Shown: positions 50,594 to 60,564 of the stretch, piece by piece
Layout: every line of letters begins with the position of its first letter
Position numbering within the stretch: position 1 is the stretch's first letter
Assembly: GCA_029232285.1 (NCBI GenBank)
Contig: JAOXFI010000047.1
Coordinates: 1 to 64,000, forward strand
DNA length: 64,000 bases
Direction: 5' to 3'
Origin: Agmasoma carcini (nom. nud.)
Lineage: Eukaryota; Microsporidia; Thelohaniidae
The notes under the pieces: generated by a model
Seen by the model: the letters and a program-made list of their open reading frames with translations, nothing else
Database searches by the model: none
What the model was told of the DNA's origin: nothing
Position numbers and translations under genes: made by a program

Positions 50594-50767
50594 AATTTTA
50601 AATATAGAAATGTACAATTTATAAAATAAAGATTATTTTTTAAATAAATATAGCTTATTCAGACTGTAGATAAATATATGTTTTGTATTATGACAAATTA
50701 AAAATAAATGAAATATTAAAGATAGTTGTAATTTATGTTAACTTAAATATATTATGATGTTATAATC
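50594..50767. other. Short intergenic stretch
   Basis: A/T-rich spacer between PES1 and tRNA-Ile. No feature. Confidence 0.4.
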
Positions 50768-50840
50768 GCTCTGATAGCTCAGTCGGTAGAGCGTTGTGCT
50801 AATAACGCAAAGGTCTCGGGTTCGAACCCCGGTCAGAGCA
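50768..50840 (+). tRNA. tRNA-Ile (anticodon AAT)
   Basis: A 73-nt cloverleaf. The acceptor is GCTCTGA/TCAGAGC, discriminator A, D-arm TAGCTCAGTCGGTAGAGC, anticodon loop CTAATAA with AAT, and T-arm CGGGTTCGAACCCCG. A seven-T run starts 6 nt after it as terminator. No intron. Confidence 0.97.
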
Positions 50841-51479
50841 TTTACTTTTTTTAAAAAAAATTAGAAAAATTTCTAAATTTTATTTTTCAATTTATATTTT
50901 TATTTATTCAATAAAAGTGTTCCACAATATTAAATTTTGATAAAAATGTTTATTTTGTATATATTTTATTGGTAATAGTATAGCAATGTCAATATTATGA
51001 AAATTTATATATTTTATTGATTATTTACAGACACTAACCTTTTACAATACAAATTATAGTTTATCAAAACATATAGTTGCATTTATATATTTAATATTTG
51101 AAATGATACTCATAAATTTGGCACACGTATTTATTTATTTTAAATAGATCAAATTTTGTATCTTTAAGTGATAAAAGACAATTTTTCATAAATAATCTAC
51201 AATTGTATTAGAATTTTCTTAGTTAGTTTATAAAGTCAAATTTATAGAAATAATAGAGTTACTATTGTTTGATTATATGACAGCAGATGAACAACAAAAT
51301 AAAAACAATTTTTATCAAATTTACTTTTGATAAAATATTTCAAAACCCAGAAATATAGAATTTTGATTAGAATTCAAAAAAAAATAATTATAATTACATG
51401 ATTATATTATTTTGTATTAAGCCAGGTCGAATTATTATTATTTTACTTAAAAAAGAATATAAATTTATTTATAAAATTT
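50841..51479. other. Gene-free A+T-rich stretch
   Basis: No gene or repeat recognised. Confidence 0.4.
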
Positions 51480-52060
51480 CATATTGTTCAATAGAGAACC
51501 AGCAACTTCATAAGCAGAAGAACATACCACGTGGTACATAAATACTAATAAATCAATTGATATCAAATATATTTACCTTCAAACCCTTCTAAGACAACCC
51601 ATAAGAGCGATTCACAACAATTTAATACAAAAGATGGTGCCTTTTCCAGTATAAATTCTTTAATTCCATCACATATAGAATCTACCAGTGTTCTACAGCA
51701 TCAAACTTAAATCATATTTCACCAATTTTTATTATTAAATATGCTTCATTTTCAGAAGCAACATATATTGTTTTGTTTCATAATAAAGTTAAAATATTTA
51801 TTATGAAGCCTATTATAATATATTTAAAGATGGATGACATCATATTACTTTGTATCATTATTTTTAGTGTGGGTTCAATATTTGAGTATAAAATAAATAA
51901 TTTAAAGTTACAACAAAATTCCAGTACAATTTATGCTGATACAAACAAATATTTTACTCTACCAAATTTAACAGTTTCATTTATTGTTGTTTTTCCTTCT
52001 TCAACCCACCTTTGACTCTCAGGGTCATCATAGATGTGTATTAAAAACGATAATTATTAT
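51480..52060 (-). pseudogene. Decayed Tc1/mariner transposase relic
   Basis: The minus strand shows RWVEEGKTTINETVKFGR (about 51958-52012), matching the RVWVKKGE...TVKFGG region of Tc1-like transposases and close to the relic at 9660 (VWVEERKSITINKTIKYG). Downstream coding is broken by stops. The catalytic DPKHT and SPDLNP blocks are not recognisable. Confidence 0.6.
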
Positions 52061-52592
52061 CTATTTGATAAATTTAAAGTAAAATAAAACATACAAAATT
52101 GGTATTTCTTTAAAAATGTACACATTTTTATCACAGGTTTTACCGTTTGATTCATCTTGTTCTTAACACGTGAATTTAGGCTTTATTTCACTGTTTCTTA
52201 TTTATCATTATTGCATTTTTGATATAATTTTAAGTTTTTATAATTGAAAACCCCATATAACTAGCTTAAATTTATCTTTGTCAATTTAAAACATATTTAC
52301 AATTGGATGATCGTGTTATGGTCTTATTCTAGTATGAAATTATATAACAATAATCAAGTTTCTGGTTATATTTGATTAAAGAGGTCACAACAAATTATAT
52401 ATTTAAAAATTAAAAATTCTTAGGAATTACTGGGTCTTTAGAGTATTGAATTGTCGTGATTCATGCGTAAATAGACTTTATATAATAATCTATTTCTTCA
52501 TAAACAGTCAAATCACATCCATTATATCAAAAAGTGAAAAATTCTTATCCTTGAATTAAAATTCATTTTTTTTCAAAAATTAAAAATTTTAC
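52061..52592. other. Gene-free stretch before NTO1
   Basis: A/T-rich with no recognised feature. The last 30 bp form the A/T run that precedes the NTO1 start. Confidence 0.4.
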
Positions 52593-53651
52593 ATGTCTCA
52601 AATTCCTAGAGAAGAAACAAGCTATAAAGAAATATATAAAAACATTGATATAGATTTAAATAAACAAATTAACACATCAAATTCTACTCCATTTGTAAGA
52701 GAAACAATAGTTATAGAGGATTACTCAGATGATGGTCTAATCCAAGATACTAACATTATTGATCAATGTGATGATACATTCTGTAAAAATAACAATATAA
52801 ACCATGAAACTTTCATAAATTGGTTTTATATATTTGATAATAGCTTTAATAAATATATTAAATCTCAAATAAAAAACTTAAAACCCCACATTTCAATTGA
52901 TCCTTGTGATATATGTGGGAGGGCCAACAATTCTGATGATAACAAACTTATCACATGTCAAGGTTGCTTAATCAATGTTCATGAAACTTGTTATGGCATT
53001 CCTTACCACAGAAATGGTTTTTGGATGTGTGCAAGGTGTATGTTCTACTTCGAGGATGCAACATGCATGTTTTGCTCTTCAGAGAATGGTATTATGAAAC
53101 AAACACACAATGGTCTTTACTCTCACGTATTTTGTGCTTCTATAATCCCTAATCTTTCTTTTGGCAATAGAACCTTTAAAGAACCGGTGTATGTTGACGA
53201 GTATAAAGGATTAGAAGGTCTTTGTACAGTTTGTAGTACTGAAGATAAAGCTTTAGTCAGATGTTCTTATATGGGATGTCCTAAGATGTATCATACTGAC
53301 TGTTGTGCTGATAAAATTTACTGTGATATTGGGAATAGAGTCATTTACTGTGATGATCATCGTCCTGATAGAAGAAAAAGAGTTAAAAGCACAAGAAATA
53401 AAATTCTAAACAGAACATCATATCCCGAAATACATAAACCAATCCTACTAAGAGATCAAATCCCTTTAAAAAAACCAAAGATAGGTGAAGTATTAAAAAT
53501 ACTAAAAACGACACCATTTATAGTAAATTATATTGATAATGCTGATATAAAATATAAATTAATAGCAGAATATTGGATAGAAAAGAAAAAGACTTATGGC
53601 TTTTATTATACAGACATTTTGATTGCCCTATCAGAATTTAGAAATGAATAA
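52593..53651 (+). CDS. NTO1: Nto1/BRPF/Jade-type double PHD finger protein
   Basis: A chromatin reader of MYST acetyltransferase complexes (NuA3, HBO1/MOZ). PHD1 spans about residues 106-153: CDICG, ITCQGCLINVHETCYG, WMCARC. An extended zinc-knuckle PHD follows: CMFCSS, HVFCA, then CTVC, CSYMGCPKMYHTDCC and a final CDDH. This C4HC3 plus C2HC5HC2H pair (the PZP module) is diagnostic. At 352 residues there is no bromodomain or PWWP, so this is a minimal form. EAF6, a partner subunit, is at 27328-27585. Confidence 0.9.
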   Translation: MSQIPREETSYKEIYKNIDIDLNKQINTSNSTPFVRETIVIEDYSDDGLIQDTNIIDQCDDTFCKNNNINHETFINWFYIFDNSFNKYIKSQIKNLKPHISIDPCDICGRANNSDDNKLITCQGCLINVHETCYGIPYHRNGFWMCARCMFYFEDATCMFCSSENGIMKQTHNGLYSHVFCASIIPNLSFGNRTFKEPVYVDEYKGLEGLCTVCSTEDKALVRCSYMGCPKMYHTDCCADKIYCDIGNRVIYCDDHRPDRRKRVKSTRNKILNRTSYPEIHKPILLRDQIPLKKPKIGEVLKILKTTPFIVNYIDNADIKYKLIAEYWIEKKKTYGFYYTDILIALSEFRNE

Positions 53652-53953
53652 ATATTGATGAAACTGCTTTTTTTAGTATTTTTCCCACTATTTTTAATTT
53701 TTCAAATTTTCCCTTTTTTCTCACTATTTTTCAATTTTTTCCATTTTTTATCAAATTTTTTTGGAACTCATAAATATTGATGAAACTAATATAAATAAAT
53801 TTGTGACATGTTTCATTTTATTATTTATAAACTACATTCAAATTTAATATTAAAAATTATAAACAAAAATCAATTTCAATTATACAAAATTTGTTTATCT
53901 CTTGAAACGTATGTTTCTAAGTAACTATATAATCTGCTAAAGCAAAATAAACA
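53652..53953. other. Intergenic T-rich stretch
   Basis: Two copies of ATAAATATTGATGAAACT (about 53650 and 53770) flank a T-rich tract. No gene. Confidence 0.5.
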
Positions 53954-55309
53954 ATGAAATCTAAATACGCAGGAATAGGAGTCATCGTATTAGGTACTAT
54001 CTTGCTAGGTCTAGCTGATCTAAAATTATATGAATTCACTGGTAAAAGTGGTCTTGTAGCCACTAAACAAAAAATCATAGGTTTATTCTTCAGACCTGCC
54101 CCAACATCTAATGACACAGAAATGAAGACAATATCAAAAAGAATTGATGGCTTGGAATCAAAACTTGATCAAATGTCGGATAATCTAGAAAAATTAGCCG
54201 TTCAAAAAACAAACACTGTTTCATACCCTTCAGAAAGCAATAACAACAAACTTCAGGAAAAATTAGAAATGCTCTACAAACAAAATCCACTGATGAGTCA
54301 AGCTGCAACCATCTCTAAGAATGTCCAAAAAAATCTTTCCGAGGGTGGTGGTAACCTTCCAGAAGAGATAAAGAATGGAATTGTTAGGTTTGAAAGGTAT
54401 GATGATTCAGAGAAGTTTAAGGAAATGAACTACAGAAGATCACACCACCTACCACTTACAAATTCTAGCAAACCAGATTTCGCAACCAATATCAATTTGA
54501 ATAACCCGGAAAAACTTTTGGCTGGGATAGATGGTGAAGAAATGGAGAAGGAATTAAAAGAGCAGGTTGGAGACAAAGTAAGTGTTAAAGAAGAAGAAAC
54601 TGGTGATAAAAAGATGAATAATGCGTATGATGTTATGAAATCCACCCCAGTAAGCAAGAATTCAGTTCAAAAAATTGTCTTAAAATTGAATGATGATGAG
54701 TCTAAGCCAGAAAAGGAAAATTCTTCACAAAATGAAAATCCTGAGAAATCGGAAGAAGACGAAAAGAAGAAAAAAGAGGAAGAAAAGATGAAAGAAGACG
54801 AAAAGAAGAAGAAAGAAGATGAAAAGAAGAAGAAAGAGGACGAAAAGAAGAAGAAAGAAGATGAAAAGAAGAAGAAAGAAGATGAAAAGAAGGTTAACGA
54901 AGGTTTTACATTTCCTTTTTTTCCATTTGATCAAACATCCATGGAGGGTGAAACACCTACTCCGAATGTTCCCCAAAAAGATGTTCTTAAGGTAAATGAA
55001 GAACCAAAAATTGATGATATGGGTAAGAATATAGCACAAATTCAAGCAGAAGAACTTGATGAAATCATTGAAAAACTTGATCAATCAACTAAGATAAAAG
55101 ATAAAGAGTCAAAAATGCAATCTTTCAAATCAGAAGGGAAAAGAACACCATTTGAGGCTGATGATGAAAGCAAAGAGGAGAAGATGCAAGCTGAAGATCT
55201 TGATTTGAGCATTGCTAAAGATAACTTAAGCATGAATTCAATTGATAAAGACCAATCTGGTTCGTTAGCATCACAACATGAAAATGAATTCAGAGAGATA
55301 ATGCAATAA
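53954..55309 (+). CDS. Membrane-anchored KE-repeat protein, function unknown
   Basis: A 451-residue protein with a hydrophobic N-terminus (about residues 5-24) that is either a signal peptide or an anchor, followed by a coiled coil around residue 65. The middle holds a run of DEKKKKE heptads (coded by 54751-54894, 21-bp units). The C-terminus is acidic and probably disordered. Repetitive charged proteins of this kind occur among microsporidian spore wall, polar tube and secreted proteins, but nothing identifies it as any of these. The repeat number may vary between strains. Confidence 0.7.
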   Translation: MKSKYAGIGVIVLGTILLGLADLKLYEFTGKSGLVATKQKIIGLFFRPAPTSNDTEMKTISKRIDGLESKLDQMSDNLEKLAVQKTNTVSYPSESNNNKLQEKLEMLYKQNPLMSQAATISKNVQKNLSEGGGNLPEEIKNGIVRFERYDDSEKFKEMNYRRSHHLPLTNSSKPDFATNINLNNPEKLLAGIDGEEMEKELKEQVGDKVSVKEEETGDKKMNNAYDVMKSTPVSKNSVQKIVLKLNDDESKPEKENSSQNENPEKSEEDEKKKKEEEKMKEDEKKKKEDEKKKKEDEKKKKEDEKKKKEDEKKVNEGFTFPFFPFDQTSMEGETPTPNVPQKDVLKVNEEPKIDDMGKNIAQIQAEELDEIIEKLDQSTKIKDKESKMQSFKSEGKRTPFEADDESKEEKMQAEDLDLSIAKDNLSMNSIDKDQSGSLASQHENEFREIMQ

Positions 55310-55481
55310 ACATTTAAGTTATAAAATTATATTATAAAAAAATATTTTTAATTGATGAAATATTATATTATAAAGAAATATTATTATAAAATAATTTTCT
55401 ATTTTATATTTTCTATTCTTTATCATCAATCCTTTACAAATAAAATTTAATTTATTTTTTTATATAAAAAAATTCCATCCA

Positions 55482-56357
55482 ATGCAGCCAATAGAATATG
55501 AACCAATAATGAAAAAACTCATTAAAACAGTCGTAAGAGCATTCTATGAACCACATCACATCGTAATAATGGACATACTCTTAGAAAACACACTCCTTTC
55601 CGATGACGAATTCTGTGACAAAATGAAAATGTTAAGCAGAGAGTTCAATAAACTGATAATGAGGCTAAAGGACGATAGACTATTAAAACACGACGTCAAA
55701 ATAGAGGTAAAGGACGACAATAAGCAAATGCTCAAGACCGTTTATTTTATAAACTATGCTGAGGTGAGAGATATAATAAAATATAAAATATACAAAATGA
55801 GAACAATGGTTGATCAGAAGGTTCAAATATCAGATAAAAATTTTTATTGTCCATTGTGTGGTGAAACATTGTCAACTTTGGATGCTCAAGTTATTATAAG
55901 AAACTTTGCTTTTATGTGTTTAAAGTGTGATTGCAAGCTTGAAGAGAACAAGGCTGAAAAGGTTGAGGGTGGAATTGATACAAAGGGGCTGATCAATAGT
56001 TTAGAACCTATAATTATCCTTCTTAGACAGGCAGAAACACACAAAATACCAAATATGGATTATTTTCAGGTGCTTGAACTCAAAAGGGAAAAAGAATCTA
56101 TTGTTACTGAAGCTAAATCAGAAGAACAGGTCTATCAAAAGCAAGAGGAAGAAAAACAGATTGATGACAATGATGAAGAGTTTGATGATGTTGATTTTAC
56201 TAAGGAAAGCATGACTGAGCCTTCCAAGGCAGTCACTGATTTTGTTTTTGTTAACGGTAAGCAAAAGGCATATAATGAGATTACAGAAGATGATAAAGAT
56301 AATATGACAGAGGATGAATACATCAAATATTTTGAAATATATTCAAAATACAACTAA
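55482..56357 (+). CDS. TFA1: TFIIE alpha subunit
   Basis: A general RNA polymerase II initiation factor that recruits and stimulates TFIIH. The N-terminal winged helix occupies roughly residues 1-110 (LLSDDEFCDKMKMLSREFNK, DDRLLKHD). The zinc ribbon follows with CPLCGETLSTLDAQ and MCLKCDC (about residues 125-150), the CxxC...CxxC arrangement of TFIIE-alpha. The tail is acidic, as in the family. At 291 residues it is shorter than yeast Tfa1 (482). The start follows TTCCATCCA. A 25-bp duplication lies after the stop. Confidence 0.9.
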   Translation: MQPIEYEPIMKKLIKTVVRAFYEPHHIVIMDILLENTLLSDDEFCDKMKMLSREFNKLIMRLKDDRLLKHDVKIEVKDDNKQMLKTVYFINYAEVRDIIKYKIYKMRTMVDQKVQISDKNFYCPLCGETLSTLDAQVIIRNFAFMCLKCDCKLEENKAEKVEGGIDTKGLINSLEPIIILLRQAETHKIPNMDYFQVLELKREKESIVTEAKSEEQVYQKQEEEKQIDDNDEEFDDVDFTKESMTEPSKAVTDFVFVNGKQKAYNEITEDDKDNMTEDEYIKYFEIYSKYN

Positions 56358-56455
56358 AAATTATTTTTTGAAAAATAAATTTGTTGATTATTTTATAATT
56401 TTTTAAAAAACAAGTTTGTTGATTATTTTATAATTTTGTAAAAAAATTTTAAGTC

Positions 56456-56812
56456 ATGATAAAAAAATTTTTAGAAACAAAAATAAAAGAAATAAAGCCA
56501 TGTGTGGTAAAAATAGGTGGTGATGCTGCTAGGGGGTACCTTTTTGGATGTGCATTTGGTATTTTTATACCTACAAAGAAACCCCTTTTGAAGTCAATCC
56601 ATGAAAGTGGGAAAAACTTTGCTAAAATTAGTGCAGTATATTCAACAGCAGAGCTTGTGATGAAGAAAATCAATAAAACTGACGATTATGTCAATGCAAC
56701 TGTAGCTGGTGCTATTTCTGGTGGTGTTGGCTCATATAAAAGTAAATTAGCAGGTTCTTTCATATTAGGTGGATACAGTGGATTGTCTGAGTACTTCAAT
56801 GAAAATAAATAA
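56456..56812 (+). CDS. TIM22: Tim17/22/23-family mitosomal translocase (Tim22-like)
   Basis: A 118-residue inner-membrane protein with the family's Gly-rich helices: RGYLFGCAFGIF, GKNFAKISAVYSTAELVM, then NATVAGAISGGVGSY and a final LAGSFILGGYSG. The GKNFAxxxAxxSxxE block and NAxxAGxxxGG fit Tim22 best. It would insert or import proteins into the mitosome, alongside the mitosomal Hsp70 at 14682. Short N-terminus; Tim17 or Tim23 is less likely but not excluded. Confidence 0.83.
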   Translation: MIKKFLETKIKEIKPCVVKIGGDAARGYLFGCAFGIFIPTKKPLLKSIHESGKNFAKISAVYSTAELVMKKINKTDDYVNATVAGAISGGVGSYKSKLAGSFILGGYSGLSEYFNENK

Positions 56813-57004
56813 TTTTGTTAATCAATTATATATAAATATGGTTAAATAAAATTTGATCATTTAATAATTACAAATATATAATAAACATAATTATATTTTT
56901 AATATTTAAATTATATACTTTACAGTAGTTTAATTTATCTTTTTTAAATAATTTTACTTAATATATTTTCAAATATTAAAAATTTTTATAAAAAATTATT
57001 CTCA

Positions 57005-57943
57005 ATGATTCAACAAATAAGTCATTTTCATGAATATAGAACTTTTGTAAAGGAACGTTGGACTCATAAACCACTCATTGACGTGTTGGTATCAGAATTT
57101 AGAACAAGATCAAAAGATTACTATCTAGAAGCTATAGAAGCCGGTGTAATCACCGTTAATGATAAAAATACAAAACCAAACTACATCCTTAAACAATTAG
57201 ACTACATAAAACACCTCGTTCATCTACACGAACCTATCACACAAGATATTAAAATAATTAAATGGGAAGAACAATACGTAGCCGTTTCTAAACCACCAGG
57301 AGTACCTTGTCATCCTACAGGCGCTCATTTCTACCATTCTCTAACAAAAAAACTATTCCCAGGCACCAAATGCGGTTGTGTCAATAGAATTGATGTACCA
57401 GTCTCGGGCGTCGTAATAATAGCCTTTGAAAACCTACCAAAGTGGTTACAACTCATAAAAAACACCCAAAAATATTATATCGCAAAGGTAAAAGGTAGCT
57501 TTCCATCAGAAATAGACGTAGATCAACCAATCAAATGCTATGCTGGCATTAGAAGATGGGTCGATGACGAGGGAAAACCTTGCTTAACTAAATTTAAAAA
57601 AGTAAAAGAAAACAAAGAATATTCTATCGTACAATGCCAACCAATAACAGGCAGAACACATCAAATAAGAATACATTTGGCATATCTAGGCTTTCCTATC
57701 ATTAATGATGTAATATATGGAGATTATAGTCCACCAGATATGAACTATTACGAAGAATGTAACGTTGATCTATCCGAATATGATGATCAAGCTAAGTATG
57801 AATGTATAAAGAAACACTGTCATGGTACCAACAACAAAGCCTTTAGATTCGGATCAGCGCACATATGTCTACACGCTTGGAAATACAAATTTAACGATAT
57901 AGAATATGAGGATAGCATACCAGAATGGGCTAACATTGATTAA
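57005..57943 (+). CDS. PUS9: Pus9/Rib2-type RluA-family pseudouridine synthase
   Basis: Converts uridine 32 of tRNAs to pseudouridine. The catalytic segment CVNRIDVPVSG holds the Asp of the family's HRLDxxTSG motif, preceded by VAVSKPPGVPCHPTG and followed by YIAKVKG and GRTHQIRIHLAYLGFPI. The N-terminal S4-like region (GVITVNDKNTKPNYILK) is present. At 312 residues it is shorter than yeast Pus9 (462) and has no deaminase domain, unlike Rib2. It converges with the next gene, only 5 bp apart. Confidence 0.9.
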   Translation: MIQQISHFHEYRTFVKERWTHKPLIDVLVSEFRTRSKDYYLEAIEAGVITVNDKNTKPNYILKQLDYIKHLVHLHEPITQDIKIIKWEEQYVAVSKPPGVPCHPTGAHFYHSLTKKLFPGTKCGCVNRIDVPVSGVVIIAFENLPKWLQLIKNTQKYYIAKVKGSFPSEIDVDQPIKCYAGIRRWVDDEGKPCLTKFKKVKENKEYSIVQCQPITGRTHQIRIHLAYLGFPIINDVIYGDYSPPDMNYYEECNVDLSEYDDQAKYECIKKHCHGTNNKAFRFGSAHICLHAWKYKFNDIEYEDSIPEWANID

Positions 57944-57948
57944 ACTAT

Positions 57949-58584
57949 TTATTCAATTATTAATTTACCTTTTTTAGATTTTATAAAATTTTTTATCACT
58001 AAAAAATTAACCAAAATGTCAAATTTTTCAGGAGTCAAATTTGTAAACATTTCATACACAACCGATTTTTCTATACATCTTTTTTCTTTTATGATTTCGA
58101 AAATTGACTTCAAATCTTTTTCTTTTTTGAAAATATCAGGAACTTCCGAAATATCAAATTCTCTAAGCTCATCTTCATAGGATTCCATAGTTGTTGATTC
58201 ATAAACTTGAAATCTGCTTCTGTTAAGGCTTATTGAATTGGAAGATTCAGCATGAAAGCTTTTCTTGATTGATTCAGCCTTACTAGCTGATTCAGGGGTG
58301 TTAAATTCGTTAAATGGGTTATTAGGGGATGTGACGTTCATAGAAACGTTTGATTCTGAGTTCGAAACAAAAACCTCTTCGTTTTGTATATTTAAAAGAG
58401 CATCACATTCAAAAAATTTTATCCAACTCTCAGAATCACTTATAAGCTTAGCATTGGTCAAAGCTAGTCTGCCAAATTTTTCTTTTATTTCTCTTAACGT
58501 ATTTCTTATGGAGGTGAACGTAGAGTCTAATTCTTCCATCTCATTGATAATCTCTTCATCCTCTTCCAATCTACATTCAATCAT
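57949..58584 (-). CDS. Possible Ask1 (DASH kinetochore complex) homologue
   Basis: A 211-residue protein. The N-terminal helix pair (EEIINEMEELDSTFTSIRNT... then SWIKFFE at about residues 54-60) resembles the Ask1 segment EQEITLxLQxIDxNF...FWKxFFE, followed by a Ser/Asn-rich middle and an FDISEVPDIF motif. A C-terminal winged-helix-like domain is not usual for Ask1. DASH couples kinetochores to microtubules in fungi. The similarity is short, so this remains a proposal. Confidence 0.4.
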   Translation of the reverse strand: MIECRLEEDEEIINEMEELDSTFTSIRNTLREIKEKFGRLALTNAKLISDSESWIKFFECDALLNIQNEEVFVSNSESNVSMNVTSPNNPFNEFNTPESASKAESIKKSFHAESSNSISLNRSRFQVYESTTMESYEDELREFDISEVPDIFKKEKDLKSIFEIIKEKRCIEKSVVYEMFTNLTPEKFDILVNFLVIKNFIKSKKGKLIIE

Positions 58585-58647
58585 GTTGATGGTGAGTTTT
58601 TTTACTATAAAAAATATGGAAATATTTACTTACCACCATATCACCAC

Positions 58648-59199
58648 ATGAGGCCCCATCTAAAGTTTACAGCAAAGCACTCACATAAAAGTATCTACAT
58701 ATCAGATAATGGCTTAAAACTGACAGGAACAAAAAATTACAGAACTGCCGTAGCTGTAAGCAATGAAATACCACAGAAATTATACTTTGAAGTAACTATA
58801 CTAAACAATATTGGTTCTGCAAGAATTGGTGTTACGTATGATAGCTCTGATTCAAATTTAGAAGGACCAGTCGGTTTTAATGAGACGGGTTACTCTTTTA
58901 ACACAAAAAATGGATATGGAATTCATAATTCAATAAGAAGACGCTTTGGTGAGCGACTAAGGAAAAATGATGTTTTGAGTGTATCAGTAACAAAGGATAG
59001 TGATGGCAGGCTTCTATGCTTTTATATAAACGGAGAGCAAATACGTTATGATTTCAACATTCTAGACACTAATAAAAGGTTGTACCCAGCCGTATCATTA
59101 TATAAAGAATGTAGTGTAATGTTCAACTTTGGTCCTAAGTTTGCAAAATATGATAAAATACTAAACGATAACAAAGAAAGAGACTTAGCAGCAAAATAA
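58648..59199 (+). CDS. BRE2: Bre2/Ash2-type SPRY protein (COMPASS)
   Basis: A 183-residue protein that is essentially one SPRY domain of the Ash2/Bre2 class. It contains YFEVTILNNIGSARIGVTYD, NLEGPVGFNETGYSF, the KNGYGIHNSI loop, FYINGEQI, and LYPAVSLYKECSVMFNFGPKF, the last being the AISLYKxCxxxxNFGP motif typical of Ash2. It supports Set1-dependent histone H3 lysine 4 methylation. The N-terminal PHD and winged helix of larger homologues are missing. It is divergent with the upstream gene, 63 bp between starts. Confidence 0.87.
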   Translation: MRPHLKFTAKHSHKSIYISDNGLKLTGTKNYRTAVAVSNEIPQKLYFEVTILNNIGSARIGVTYDSSDSNLEGPVGFNETGYSFNTKNGYGIHNSIRRRFGERLRKNDVLSVSVTKDSDGRLLCFYINGEQIRYDFNILDTNKRLYPAVSLYKECSVMFNFGPKFAKYDKILNDNKERDLAAK

Positions 59200-59329
59200 A
59201 TTTATTTAAGCAATACCACATTTAGAAACTGTGTTAATTTGTATGATAAAGATACTTTCAAAAGTTTTTTCCATTCTATTAATCAATATTCGTCCGCCTA
59301 ATATGTGTTAATGATTAAAATACCAGATT

Positions 59330-60184
59330 TCATATTTTTTTCAACACTATCTCGGAAAGTTCATCAAATTTATCAATACCACCAACAAATTCACCACAAT
59401 CAGATAATTTGGCTAGATCCTTAATCATTGGTATATGTCCAAGATATTTGATATCGTTCTCAGTGCAATATTCTTGTATTCCTGAAGTATTAAACACATC
59501 ATTCAATGTACCACAACTTGTACACATCAGCCCTTTCATGTTTTCTACAATCCCTAATATTTCCATATTCGCTTTTTTACAAAATGTTATTTGTCTAATA
59601 ACATCATTAAAACTTAATTTTTGTGGAGTTGAAACTACCATCGAAAACTTTGGCTTAATATAATTAACCAAGGATAAATGCTCTTCTGTAACATTAGGTG
59701 GTGTGTCAATAACTATAATATCAATACCTTCAAGATCTATTCCCTTTAATATATTTTTTATTATAGAATGCTTTAAGCTAGACGTAAAATTTTGCTGATG
59801 ATAATAGACGAAATGACCGACAGATACTACATATAAACTATCAGACACAGCTATTGGCTTAATTTCAGAGTCAAGGTCAATAAAGTGATCAAGAGTACCC
59901 GTTAAACGAGGTATACTAGGGCCAGATATGTCAAGATCTAATAAAAGTACATTTTTGTGTTTTGATAAAGCTTTAGACAAATTGGTGCTGATTGTACTCT
60001 TACCGACACCACCCTTTCCACTTATAACTGCCATAATTAGATCAACTTTGGCCAATTTTTGTTGTATTGTTTTGATATCAGGATCTACAACAGCTGCCGC
60101 ACATTCTTTTGCATTTGGACACCCTTTACAAGCATCAGCACGTCCCGCTTCACCACTTGATATGCTTGGACATTCGTTCCCCAT
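59330..60184 (-). CDS. NBP35: Nbp35, cytosolic Fe-S scaffold ATPase
   Basis: A P-loop scaffold that assembles [4Fe-4S] clusters for cytosolic and nuclear proteins. The N-terminal ferredoxin-like motif Cx13Cx2Cx5C (starting at Cys5) separates it from Cfd1. The deviant Walker A is SGKGGVGKS, switch regions follow with DLDISGPS and VIDTPPN, and the C-terminal CTSC supplies the bridging cluster ligands. At 284 residues it is slightly shorter than yeast (328). Its clusters depend on the mitosome, tying it to Hsp70 and Tim22 here. Confidence 0.95.
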   Translation of the reverse strand: MGNECPSISSGEAGRADACKGCPNAKECAAAVVDPDIKTIQQKLAKVDLIMAVISGKGGVGKSTISTNLSKALSKHKNVLLLDLDISGPSIPRLTGTLDHFIDLDSEIKPIAVSDSLYVVSVGHFVYYHQQNFTSSLKHSIIKNILKGIDLEGIDIIVIDTPPNVTEEHLSLVNYIKPKFSMVVSTPQKLSFNDVIRQITFCKKANMEILGIVENMKGLMCTSCGTLNDVFNTSGIQEYCTENDIKYLGHIPMIKDLAKLSDCGEFVGGIDKFDELSEIVLKKI

Positions 60185-60564
60185 TATAAAATTTTTATTC
60201 TACTTTTTTTATATAAATTTTAGTTTCAACATTTGAAAAACTGTTTTAATAAAAAATAAAATATTAAAAGGTTACATAAACATCACAACCCATATTTCTG
60301 TTTTAAATATATAAAATAGACTAAAAGACGTATAATTGTGTTAAACTAAGGTAATGACCGCAACAAAAGCATTTTGATGCTAAAACATGGCTTTAATAAG
60401 TACAAAGTATTAATAACACATCTTAACTAGATAAAATAACCCTGCTTAATTGTCTTATATTATATTTTCACATTTAAATTCATGAAAAACGTAAAATTCC
60501 TAATCACATCATTTAATAAATAAATAAAAAAAAATACAAAATACAATTTAAATATCTACCCTTC
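60185..60564. other. Intergenic stretch
   Basis: No feature recognised between the NBP35 start and the CDC27 stop. Confidence 0.4.

Noticed and set aside
54725..55084. Minus-strand 119-codon frame rich in Phe/Leu
   Set aside because: Mirror of the lysine/glutamate repeat of the plus-strand gene.
58600..58640. Minus-strand GTAAGT...TATAG considered as an intron before the ASK1-like start
   Set aside because: Joining it to the ATGs upstream gives an immediate stop. The A/T run and ACC before the ATG at 58584 already make a good start.
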